Shown here: positions 26,922-37,200 of the stretch, in pieces
Position numbering within the stretch: position 1 is the stretch's first letter
Layout of the letters: each line of letters begins with the position of its first letter
From: a virus
Direction: 5' to 3' (one strand)
Length of the DNA: 64,000 nt
IMG/VR virus record: IMGVR_UViG_3300050821_003663
Location: 39,678 to 103,677 of that record
Notes under the pieces: generated by a model
The model's input: only the letters and a program-made list of their open reading frames with translations
What the model was told of the DNA's origin: nothing
Database searches by the model: none
Made by a program: the position numbers and the translations under genes

Positions 26922-29900
26922 ATGTGGCGTCTAGCAAAAGCGTTACTGGTTGGGATTCTTGCAGCGGCCGCGCCCCTGCTGGCCCAGCCAACAATTAGCA
27001 ACGTCTATGTTTCGGCCGCCACGAGCACCACCGCCACGTTCACATGGACGACCAACACCCCATCGACTTCCCAGGTCCGGTACGGCTTCGACATCAGCTT
27101 GCCGTTCAACAACAACCCTGATTCGAATCTGGTGACAACGCACACGATGACGCTGACGTTTCTTCAGCCGTCGACGTTCTACTACTTCGCGGTCGTGTCG
27201 GCAGATTCCGGAGGGAATTCTTCGCAGTCGGCTACATCAAGCTTTTCGCTATGCTCCCCTGGAGAATCGGGAATTGTGCCAGTGCAAGGCACGGCCAACA
27301 ACTTCTACATGTATGGAACGTTCACGCTGACGTGGGTTCCGCCAGCGGGATCGAGCGGAACGCCAATGATTTGCGGACAGCCGATGGCTACGACGGCGAC
27401 GGGATCCTTGGACGGAGGGGCATCGCTATCATCATCCGTGGCGGACTCCTACAAGGCGATTCCAGGACCGGGAACGTGGCACGTCGCGGTGACCGACTAC
27501 GGGAACATTGCTCCAGTCGGCTTCAACTTTCCGATCTCTACGCAGAGCAACAACGTTTCCACGCCACTCAAGGCGGCCGCTAATGCATCAGGGCTAAAGT
27601 TCTGCCTGTCTACAGGGAGCGCGTTATTTCCATCGGACTGCGGTGGTGGCGGAGGATCTCCGCTGGTTGTGGAGATCAACGGCACACCGATATCCCCATC
27701 TAGCCCGGCCGATTTCGTAGATACCTCATCGGTGCATTGGACATTCTCCGGCGGGACAATTCAGGCCGCAGCTTCGGGAGGGAGTGGAGCGCTACCAGCA
27801 GCGCCGGCATACAGCGGTCAGTTTGCAAACGCAACCGTAACCGCGTTTCAGGCCGATCAGGTTCCAGCTTATGGCGTGAATTCGGCCTATAACTATAACC
27901 CCCTGACGCACGTGCTCGGGGTGAACGCCGTCAACGGTCTCGGTTTCATTAGTCCGTCTCAGACAAGCGGCGGCGACGGGCAGGCGGCATTCTTCAGCGG
28001 CAAGACGAACGCATTTGGGATAATCGACAATCTTGAGCTTGTCACGGGACAAGTAAGCGGCGTGACCGGCACCGGCGGTACTGGCATGACGCCGGGAACG
28101 TACTCGCTATCCTTCTCTGGTGGTGGTGGAGGATCAGGTGCGGCCGGCCTCATCGACGTGCTCACAGCGACGACATACGTTATTTCGGTGTCGAACCCAG
28201 GGACAGGCTATACGAGCGCTCCCACGGTCACCGCAGCTACCGGAGGAACCCCTCCAGCGCTGACAGCCACGATTGCGTCTGCATCCGATCCTGCGCAACC
28301 GCCGGGTAGCGGGAATATGATTTTCGATTTCCGCACCATTACTGGAACCTTTGGAGTGCGGTCGACGAATTGTGTGGCTAACAACACTATCGAGTCCTCT
28401 TTAGGCCAGCCTGACTCTCCCTGCCTTCAATCTGTCGTTTACGACAATGATCCCACGGCGACACGCGACCCCTTGTTTCTCGGCCTTCTAACGTATGGCC
28501 AAGGTCGGGACGTAGGCAACCAAGGAGCACTGGCGAATAGCGATCAAGGGTGGACTAACTCAGGAGCGCTCAATCTCGGCTTCGTTGTCTTTCGTCCGGG
28601 GATCAAGGGCGGCCTGACACTCGTAAACAACTGCCCATCCCAGGGTGATTGCAACGATTTCTCTGCATATAACCCCAACATAGGCTGGGCGCTCGCCGCC
28701 TCCGATGAAGGGCAAAATGGGTTTAGAAATAACAGTTCAGACTCTTCTAACGGAAGGGGCTATGTAACGGCCACAGTCAATACCGTGCCGAGTCCCGGTC
28801 AGCCAACCTACTCTAACGTATCCGGAGACTTCTTTAAGCCGGGGGGCATTTTGGTAGACACGACCCAGCCTTCGTTAGCGTTCTCGATCACCTCTCAATC
28901 GACGTCTTGGAACGCCCCGGCTGTGCTGTCGATGAATATCGGTCCACCCAACGGGCAAGGGTCAGGGCAGACTCCCAGCCTCGAATACACCGTAAGCTCC
29001 GTGGCAACCTCCAGCGGAGGCACGACAACCTACACGGGTACTTTTCCGGGCTGCACCGCAAATAATTTTGCGGGCCAGTACTGGTCATTCCAGAACTTCA
29101 ACGGCAACTTCGCTATCGGCGGGCCAAACAACGGAATCTATCTGGTTGCATCTTGCACCACGACCACTATGGTCGCGAATAATCCGCACGCTGTAGCGGC
29201 CACTTCCGCGTTCGGTGTTGCCATCCAAAACTATCAAATTGCCTGTTCTGGTGGAGGTGGCACAGGGCTGGTCGCAGTAGCCTCCGTTGGGCCTGGTGGA
29301 AATATCGGAGTTCAACCTGCAATCGTTGATCCGGGTTCGGGGTACACCTCTGCTCCTACGGGATGCGCCGTAACCGGAACAGGTGGGACACCCGCCACCT
29401 TTGGCGCTTCTCTGCAATCTCCGATGGGGCTTATCCCTATTACTGGGATCACCTTGACTCCGTCTACAGGGCAAGCAGTAACGCTGGACTATATTTCGGC
29501 AGCTCAACTCCCCACGCCAATGACGAATGTCTCAAGCGTAGTTCGCGTTCGAGTGGAGAATTCGCTACCTATCACCACCGGCTACGCATGGTTTATTGAC
29601 CCCACCGCACCTGAGTTGTGCGCTGTCACTAATGCGCCCGCAGCAGTGAGTGGGATCCAAACCTTGACGGTCTCGTGCCATCAGGCTCACGCGAACCCTA
29701 ACTACGTTACCCAGGGTTCAACTCCCGCTTGCCTGTGGCCGGATGCGAACTATACACAATACGGCTTCCCTGAGTGCTACGACTTGTTTGGAGCGCCTGA
29801 CTCATCCCACCTGTGGGGCGGCTTCACGGTCAAGGGAGCTCTAGTCGGCAACGGCATCCCCCGAGTAGGCAATGAATGGGCCGACGTAACTACAGGAAGA

Positions 29901-32900
29901 AACCCAGCTAACGCCACTTACCACGCATATCAGGCAACCCACATTCTCTATGATTCCGCCGGAACCGGATTCAATCCCGTTCTGAATGTCAGCGGGATCA
30001 ACTTCACTTCCGCAGATGCGATTTTCGGCATAGGCAATCCGTCTGTCACCTACAAGGGAATCAGTATGTCGGCGGTTCTAAACACTCCGATCAATGGAGG
30101 AGGATCGCAAACTGCCGTCTGGGGGGCTCAGGGGCAGCATGTTAGCCAAGGGTTCATCTTCACCGACACCATCAACGGCAACAATTTTGGGTACTATCAG
30201 GGCTGTGGATCTGGGTCGACTCAGTTCGTCTGCGTTCTTGCGACTCCTGGGGGACCGCTGATTGGCCCGATAGACCACAACGTCGTCGGCGCCTTTCAAA
30301 TCGGAAACCACTGGGCGCAACCTCCGATCCCCGGAGGTTCCCTGATCGACATAGGGGCATCACCCACGCCTTACACCTACGGAATCGTTAGTCCGGAGCT
30401 TGGCAACGTCGGAAATTTCAACGTATGTCCTTCCTGCAATGCGTTCCAATTCACGAACAATCTTGAGATCGGCAACAACACCAATACCCTCACCCTCACC
30501 CTTAGAGATTCTTTTGGGTCAGGAACGAACACCACATTTCTCGCGGTGAACCTCCCTCCGGAGGTGGTCTTCCTCGATTCAGTGTCTAACTTCGACAACA
30601 TGGCCGAGATGTCAGGGCTGGCATTTATCGGCTCTTCGATTTACGCCGGAGGGCAGCAGTCGGGCGCACTGATTGTCTCGCCTAATACCGGCGGGTCTAC
30701 AACGTGGTGTTATACGGTGACCTCTGTTACGCCTGTCGGAGAAAGCAAGGGCCTGTCACCTATCTGCACCAACGCTGGCGCGGTCACACCGAATAATTCT
30801 GTCAACTTCTCTGCCGCTACCCCCGGAGTCCACGCTTACAACGTCTACCGCGTTGCCAACGGTGCGGGATGTACTGGATGTGGAGGCACGGGGCCTGCTG
30901 GAGCATTAGCCCGAAATACGACTGCGAATCAGGTAGATACCGGGACGCTCGTCGATAGTGGGCTGCCTCCTACGGCTGACACTTCGGGAATCATGTACAC
31001 CCCGCAGTGGAATCAGGCATCGAAGACGTTCGGAATCTCTGGTGCGGGTCACGGCATCGGTCTTGTGCCGGATCCAGGGTCAACTTCGGGCGCGACTCGG
31101 TTCCTTCGTGAAGACGGAACATGGGATGTCCCAGGCGGCGGCGGAGGAGGAGGGTGCGGTCCTCTTGCCGGCGATGCGACATCAACGAATTGCGGAAATG
31201 GAAACCTCGGCACACCTCCGGGCGGAGCAAACAACCTGCAGGCATTCGGAACGAACAACCTCAACACCGACACTCCTGCTGAAGTGGTAGCGTTTGGTTC
31301 AAGTAACGCCAACACGAACCACGCCTCAGAGCTTGTGGCTATCGGTGATACGAACGCGACGGCGATTGCGACATCGTCAGCGGACGTCATCGGCATTGGG
31401 AACAACAACGTTGCTACCGTAACAGGGTCAATTCCAGATCTGATCTGTATCGGCGACGGGAATTGTCAGACCATCTCATGGTTGCAGGATTCCGTGGGAA
31501 TCGGCAACGCCAACTTCCAGAACAATGTAGGGGTAAGCAGCTCAACCTTCCTGTCTGAAGCTGTGGCTATCGGGCTCGGAAACGTGGGGTTCATCAATAA
31601 CGGAGCTACCGTCATCGGGATTGGCCAGTCGGCGGCTGGCGGATGCGGGCCGTCGCAGGGGGACTTTTGTACGGGCCAGCACGGCAGCAACAATATCAAC
31701 GACGTGATCTCAATAGGAGACTCCTCCGGCAATACCATCGGGAGCAACGTAGACGACGTCATCCTGATTGGGGATGGGGTGATGGACAGCGTGGCTCCAA
31801 GTTCGTCCGACATCATCGGAATCGGAGACGCCGCGCTTCAGGAGTGCGAGATTTCGGGGAGCTCTTCCTGTGCTTCCTTGTCCATACCAACCCCCACCGC
31901 CATGTCCCAAGTAATCGGGATCGGCACTCTCGCGGGCGCCTTCGACCAGGGGAGCAACATCATCGCGATTGGTCTCAGGACGGTTGGCGGTGGTGGATCC
32001 GCCTCGCCAATCACCGGCAATTCGGGGACTTTCAATATCGGTATCGGGGACAACGCACTAGCTAAAAACACCACAGGAAGTAATAACGTAGCTCTAGGAC
32101 CGTATGCAGGCGCAGACGGGTATGTCTTTCCGTCGACCTTTGGCAATTCCAATAAGACCGGTTCGAATAACACGTGGATCGGTTACGATTCTGGGCCGAA
32201 CACGACCACGCAACTGTCGAACACGATTGCGCTGGGCTACACAGCGCACAACACAGCGTCTAACCAAATCGTTATTGGTAACTCGTCGATCACGCAGTCG
32301 ATCATGTTCGGATCGCCGCAGTTCCCAACCATCGCGCCTGGAAGCGTCTCTTGCCTGCAGATAGATGCCAGCGGAAACGTGACGCCTACCGGATCTGGTT
32401 GCGGCGGCGGCGGCGGCTCGGGCACGGTGACCAACTTCATCGCATCGTCGGGTTCATGGCCTTCGTGGTTGACGCCAAGCGTTGCGACATCGACGACGAC
32501 GCCTACGCTGTCGGTTACTGCCAGCGCGATTCCGAATTCAGCTCTGGCGAATGCTTCGACCACGGTGAACGGCGTGACTTGCACGCTCGGATCAACTTGC
32601 ACAATTTCAGCTTCGGTCGTATGGAGCTCAATTGGCAATCCCACGGGCAATCTATCGCTCACGATGGGTGCGAATACGAGTACGTTCGCCTTCGGAGCGA
32701 CGAGCGGATCGGCCGACTTATTCAACATTCATGATGCCGCCAGCGACACCGGCACCGGCATCATGTTCCACATCACGACTGGGTCGGGCTCGACAGAAAT
32801 CCCGTGGCAGGTTGACGCCAACGGAGTTGGATTCAAGATAACCCCCACCGGCATCCTGCAAGGGGTTGGTTCTGCTACCACCCACGCGCTTATCTTCGCT

Positions 32901-33353
32901 TCGAGTTCGGTAGCGGCAACGCCATCTTCCGGCGAGGCTATCTACACGTCGGACAGTTCGGGTAATGCAGTCGGATCCAGCAACGGCTCAGCGCTGCAAC
33001 CGTTCCTGATGGGAACCTTCCCGTGGTCTTGCCAGCCTGGACTAGGGGACGGAAGCAACGCTATCACGGGCGCCACCTATCCCCAGACCAACTGCTACAA
33101 CGACACGGGTAAAACCGTTACGCTCACCGGCATCAAGTGCTTCACGGATAACAATGGCTCCTCAACGCTCAACGCGACCAACGGCGGAGGCACAGGGCTT
33201 CTCACGGGAGCGATCACCTGCACCACCTCCTTCGCGGCGGGAAGCCAGAGCGGAACGACAACCATTGCTGCCGGCGATTACATTAAGTTCAGCTTTGTGG
33301 CGGACGGCACTAGCAAGCAAGCGACGTTTGTCGTTACGGGGACGCATCCATGA
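26922..33353 (+). CDS. Giant fibre/adhesin-like protein with FN3 and YadA-head-like repeats, 2143 aa
   Basis: ATG 26922 follows GGGAGGA. Signal peptide KALLVGILAAAAPLLA, cut before QPT. Residues about 23-110 form a fibronectin type III-like domain. The centre has Gly-rich beta modules with the repeated 'GSGYTSAPT' or 'GTGYTSAPT' motif (about 425 and 805). Residues about 1445-1795 consist of many 'IGIGxxN/AIGxxA' repeats like the YadA/trimeric autotransporter head. The C-terminus is a beta domain similar to the end of 38993-40057. Predicted to be a trimeric adhesin-like fibre that binds the host surface. It overlaps the next gene by ATGA. Confidence 0.75.
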   Translation: MWRLAKALLVGILAAAAPLLAQPTISNVYVSAATSTTATFTWTTNTPSTSQVRYGFDISLPFNNNPDSNLVTTHTMTLTFLQPSTFYYFAVVSADSGGNSSQSATSSFSLCSPGESGIVPVQGTANNFYMYGTFTLTWVPPAGSSGTPMICGQPMATTATGSLDGGASLSSSVADSYKAIPGPGTWHVAVTDYGNIAPVGFNFPISTQSNNVSTPLKAAANASGLKFCLSTGSALFPSDCGGGGGSPLVVEINGTPISPSSPADFVDTSSVHWTFSGGTIQAAASGGSGALPAAPAYSGQFANATVTAFQADQVPAYGVNSAYNYNPLTHVLGVNAVNGLGFISPSQTSGGDGQAAFFSGKTNAFGIIDNLELVTGQVSGVTGTGGTGMTPGTYSLSFSGGGGGSGAAGLIDVLTATTYVISVSNPGTGYTSAPTVTAATGGTPPALTATIASASDPAQPPGSGNMIFDFRTITGTFGVRSTNCVANNTIESSLGQPDSPCLQSVVYDNDPTATRDPLFLGLLTYGQGRDVGNQGALANSDQGWTNSGALNLGFVVFRPGIKGGLTLVNNCPSQGDCNDFSAYNPNIGWALAASDEGQNGFRNNSSDSSNGRGYVTATVNTVPSPGQPTYSNVSGDFFKPGGILVDTTQPSLAFSITSQSTSWNAPAVLSMNIGPPNGQGSGQTPSLEYTVSSVATSSGGTTTYTGTFPGCTANNFAGQYWSFQNFNGNFAIGGPNNGIYLVASCTTTTMVANNPHAVAATSAFGVAIQNYQIACSGGGGTGLVAVASVGPGGNIGVQPAIVDPGSGYTSAPTGCAVTGTGGTPATFGASLQSPMGLIPITGITLTPSTGQAVTLDYISAAQLPTPMTNVSSVVRVRVENSLPITTGYAWFIDPTAPELCAVTNAPAAVSGIQTLTVSCHQAHANPNYVTQGSTPACLWPDANYTQYGFPECYDLFGAPDSSHLWGGFTVKGALVGNGIPRVGNEWADVTTGRNPANATYHAYQATHILYDSAGTGFNPVLNVSGINFTSADAIFGIGNPSVTYKGISMSAVLNTPINGGGSQTAVWGAQGQHVSQGFIFTDTINGNNFGYYQGCGSGSTQFVCVLATPGGPLIGPIDHNVVGAFQIGNHWAQPPIPGGSLIDIGASPTPYTYGIVSPELGNVGNFNVCPSCNAFQFTNNLEIGNNTNTLTLTLRDSFGSGTNTTFLAVNLPPEVVFLDSVSNFDNMAEMSGLAFIGSSIYAGGQQSGALIVSPNTGGSTTWCYTVTSVTPVGESKGLSPICTNAGAVTPNNSVNFSAATPGVHAYNVYRVANGAGCTGCGGTGPAGALARNTTANQVDTGTLVDSGLPPTADTSGIMYTPQWNQASKTFGISGAGHGIGLVPDPGSTSGATRFLREDGTWDVPGGGGGGGCGPLAGDATSTNCGNGNLGTPPGGANNLQAFGTNNLNTDTPAEVVAFGSSNANTNHASELVAIGDTNATAIATSSADVIGIGNNNVATVTGSIPDLICIGDGNCQTISWLQDSVGIGNANFQNNVGVSSSTFLSEAVAIGLGNVGFINNGATVIGIGQSAAGGCGPSQGDFCTGQHGSNNINDVISIGDSSGNTIGSNVDDVILIGDGVMDSVAPSSSDIIGIGDAALQECEISGSSSCASLSIPTPTAMSQVIGIGTLAGAFDQGSNIIAIGLRTVGGGGSASPITGNSGTFNIGIGDNALAKNTTGSNNVALGPYAGADGYVFPSTFGNSNKTGSNNTWIGYDSGPNTTTQLSNTIALGYTAHNTASNQIVIGNSSITQSIMFGSPQFPTIAPGSVSCLQIDASGNVTPTGSGCGGGGGSGTVTNFIASSGSWPSWLTPSVATSTTTPTLSVTASAIPNSALANASTTVNGVTCTLGSTCTISASVVWSSIGNPTGNLSLTMGANTSTFAFGATSGSADLFNIHDAASDTGTGIMFHITTGSGSTEIPWQVDANGVGFKITPTGILQGVGSATTHALIFASSSVAATPSSGEAIYTSDSSGNAVGSSNGSALQPFLMGTFPWSCQPGLGDGSNAITGATYPQTNCYNDTGKTVTLTGIKCFTDNNGSSTLNATNGGGTGLLTGAITCTTSFAAGSQSGTTTIAAGDYIKFSFVADGTSKQATFVVTGTHP

Positions 33354-34270
33354 TGAAGCTATTGGTTGCATTAGTCCTATCTAGCCAGATCGTTGCCGGC
33401 GGAGGGCATCGCAAGATCTTCTCCTCCAGCGCCCCTCTGTCGTTGCTCGACTACACGCCAAACGGTACTTCTGACGTCAAGCTGGCTTGCAGCTTCTCTC
33501 ACGCGCTGAAGCAGAGCTGGACCGCGCATCTTATTCAGATCACCAGAGCCAGCGACTCGACTACGTCGGATGTGACGCCTCTATCGACCGGAGCGATCAA
33601 TCAGACGACGATCACCACCTTCTGCTCGGGGACAACCTGTACCGTCTCGAAGTGCTATGACGAATCAGGCAACACGAACGACATAACCTTCTCGCCTGGG
33701 CCAATCATTTACCAGAGTGGCGCTGTTATCACGAACGGGCCGAACAGTCGTGTAGCGGCATCCTTCACGGGATCTCAGTCTGGTACAGCTACGGTCACCC
33801 TGACGGGGAGCACAGTCGAAGGAATGATGGTGGGGAATTTCAATAACCCCTTGTCTACCTACCAAGGCTTGCTTGAGGTAAGCAACGGATCGAGTAGCTG
33901 CAGCGGGAGCGTGACCTACGTCTGCATCTTTCTCAACTCCGGAGGAACAAACGCGGTAGGCGCGTATTACACGGGCACCGGCGGAGCAACGCAGGCGATC
34001 ACCTGGGGCACAGCGTTCTACGCCGACATGTTCGCCACTCTATCTGGCGGATCCCCTGAGATTGCTATGGCACTCAACGGAGGCTCATTCAACACCACGG
34101 CTGCTTCGGCAAACAACCTGTCTGCCACAACTGCGATAATCGGAACAGATATCGGCGGCAGCAACCTGAATGGCTACGCGCAGGACATAGTTCTCTTCGT
34201 CACGCAATCGAATTCGACCCAGCGCACCAACGCGCACACCGTTGAATCCACCTTTTTTGGGACGCCATGA
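33350..34270 (+). CDS. Secreted beta-rich surface protein, 306 aa
   Basis: The hydrophobic N-terminus (KLLVALVLSSQIVAGGG) is a weak signal peptide. The body has the look of a lectin/LamG-like sandwich ('FNNPLSTYQGLLEVSN' and 'ALNGGSFNTTAASANN'). This sandwich type is common in phage fibres and suggests glycan binding. Starts and stops overlap both neighbours by ATGA, so it is part of one translation unit. Fold call inferred. Confidence 0.6.
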   Translation: MMKLLVALVLSSQIVAGGGHRKIFSSSAPLSLLDYTPNGTSDVKLACSFSHALKQSWTAHLIQITRASDSTTSDVTPLSTGAINQTTITTFCSGTTCTVSKCYDESGNTNDITFSPGPIIYQSGAVITNGPNSRVAASFTGSQSGTATVTLTGSTVEGMMVGNFNNPLSTYQGLLEVSNGSSSCSGSVTYVCIFLNSGGTNAVGAYYTGTGGATQAITWGTAFYADMFATLSGGSPEIAMALNGGSFNTTAASANNLSATTAIIGTDIGGSNLNGYAQDIVLFVTQSNSTQRTNAHTVESTFFGTP

Positions 34271-37200
34271 AGCGATACCTCTTACTTGCCGCGATGTTCC
34301 TGCTGGCCGCTGTTGGCCACAGCACTACCTGGTACGTCACCACCGGGGGCAGCGACTCCAACCCATGTACCCTTGCGAGCCCTTGCGCTACGCCGACCCA
34401 TGCTTTCAATTCTGTCGCAGCTCCGGGGGATACGGTGAACGTCGGACCCGGCGTCTACAGCTACGGTTCCAGCGCGGCCATCTTCAGCACGGCGGGGACA
34501 GCGGGCAATCCGATCACGGTTACCTGCGCCACTCGCGGCACCTGCCGCATCACCAATACCGTCACGGGCAACGCAACCGTGGTGGAGATGAACAACAACT
34601 ACCAGATATTCGATGGCTTCGAAGTTACCAACACCGGAGCGGGAAACAATCTCGGCATCTATGTCACCGGCCACGACGTCAGCCTGACGCGGAATACGAT
34701 TCACGACATCCAGACTGACTGCTCATCTTCTGGTGGAGGCGGAGTTCAAATCGCTGTTTCCAACCTGACCAACATCGTCATCGACTCGAATCAGGTTTAC
34801 AACATCTCATGGGTCTCGGGTGCTCCGAAATGCGCGTCGACCGTAGTGCAAACGGACGGCATCCTCGCCGAACAGACCGGCTTCACCACGACGACGACGA
34901 TCACCAATAACCTCATCTACAACACCTCTGGCGGGTGGGGAATCGCAACCTCAACCAACGCGCTGATCGCGCACAACACCATCTTCAACACAGTGAATGG
35001 CGGCGTCGTCGTCAATAACGCTCCCTCCGGCGCGGCGGTTGAGGACAACATCATCGTCTACACCGGCCTCCTGGCGAGCGACTCGAACTTCTATGGTGGC
35101 GCGTGCGCGATCCAGAACGGCACTGCCTCGACTACCACCTACGGCCATAACGAGCTCTCCAATAATCATGGTGGAAACTACGGCACCGGATTCGGATGCT
35201 CTGGCTCCGGCCTCAACACGGGGGACATCGCAGTCGATCCTGCCGGCGGAACTGTCTTCGTCAACTGGCAGCAAAATGGCTCAGGGAACTACCACGAGCT
35301 GTCCAGCTCGCCGACCGTCAGCGCTGGAACCAACGTCGGCGTCACGCATGACTTCGATGGCCACGTTCGTCCGACCGCTGGGTACGACATGGGAGCATTT
35401 CAGTACGGCGTTGTGACGGGAATCGCACTCTCTCCGAATGGCGGGGTGGTGATCGCGAACGGAAGCCCTGGAATCACCTTCCTTCCGACTTGCACCTTCA
35501 CTATCGGGCCTCCCGCTCCATGTCCTGCTCCTGTGTGGGACACTCCTACTGACGCGCTTCTGACCGCGAATGGCGGCTCGGTAGCGGGAGGTGTCTTGAC
35601 GTGGTCCAACGGCTACCAGCCAAACGACACATCCCTCTTCCCGTTCGGAGCTCAAACCGCGATTGGTGTCATCCACGGCTGCGACTCATCGAGCGGAACG
35701 AAGTATTGCGATTTCGCTCAGGTACTCGCTCTCGAATCTCCAAGCGGGACGATCAACATCTATCCCACCCCTTCTCCGGGGTTCTATCAAAACATCCAAC
35801 TCTCCAGCTCTTACTACACGGCGGATCTAGTGGTTGGATCGACCGCTGCGATAGGGACAGGATTCCAGTGGGCCGGCTCGGGCTACTACAACCCAATCCA
35901 GTTCGCGTGTACATGGTCTTCGTCGAATAACGCTATCGCCACGATTACTCGCTATGGGCTGGTCACAGGCGTTTCACCGGGAACGGTGACCGTCTCTTGC
36001 AATATAGCGCTAGGCCCTGGCGTGACTATCGACAATACAGTGTCGAATGCTGGGCAGACCTGGACGTTCAACGTCATCAGCCCAACGCCGTCGAACCAGA
36101 TATGGTATATCCGGCCTGACGGCGGAACGCCCTATTACTCCGCCGGCCAGACTCCATCCGGCCAATGCGACGGCAAGCATGACGCCTCGTACGCCAGCAC
36201 GGGAGGCACCGGAGTCAATCAGCCCTGCGCCTTCGACAACTTCAGGGACGGATGGGCAGATGAGGTTACGGCAAACTCTTATGGTCTGGCGGGGAGTCAG
36301 AACATGCTCTACGGCGCTGGCGATACCGTTATCATTCGCCAGAAGACAGGAGGCTACAATCTCGGCCTCGATCAGCTCGCCCCCGCCTACGGCGGATCCG
36401 CTACGGTCCCTATCAACTGCGGGAACCCAGACTGCTTCATGCCGACGATTCCATCCGGCGCTCCGATTGCAACCGCGACGGGATACTCGATCAACCTGGG
36501 TGTAGCGACAATCTCAGCTACCAACACCCTGTCTGCTGGCAATGTGGTGAAGCTTGGATTCGCCTCGGCGCCTTTCGGTGGAGCTAACTACACCGTTATG
36601 TCGGCTGGACTCAGCAGCTCTCAATTCGAGGTTCTAATCACCGCGCCCAACGTGAGCTTCACCTCGGCCGCCGGCGTGGTCGTAAGGCCAACGAGGATCC
36701 TCGGAGAGAACTATGCGGCTTGCTCGGCCGACTCCTCGAAGACTCAGCTCAATCTCTCATGGGCAACTCTCAACGGCATCAGCATCCTCGACTCCCAGTT
36801 CGTCGACGTAGAGTGCGTCTATATCACGCAGGCAGCATCATGCGGCACAGGTGGAGGCGGGTTCGCCCCAAACAATTGCAAGAACAGCAACCTCAACTAT
36901 GGCTGGTCAGGAGTGAGAGAATCAGCCTTCAGTTCCAATGACACGCTAACCAACATTTTCATTGACGGCGTTGGATTCGAAGGGGTCAGCGGTGCGACTG
37001 GGGCAGGGCTAGTTTTCGATCACCTCCACATACGAGGCGCACCTTTCACGGGAATTGATATGGACGATACGCCCTACGGTGGGATCTCAAACATCTCCGT
37101 CGCGGGCGGATTAACGATGACGAACTCCATCATCGAATTCACCGGATGCACGGAAGAGAAGCCGATTGTCCACAACTACCCATTCATTCAATGCATCGGG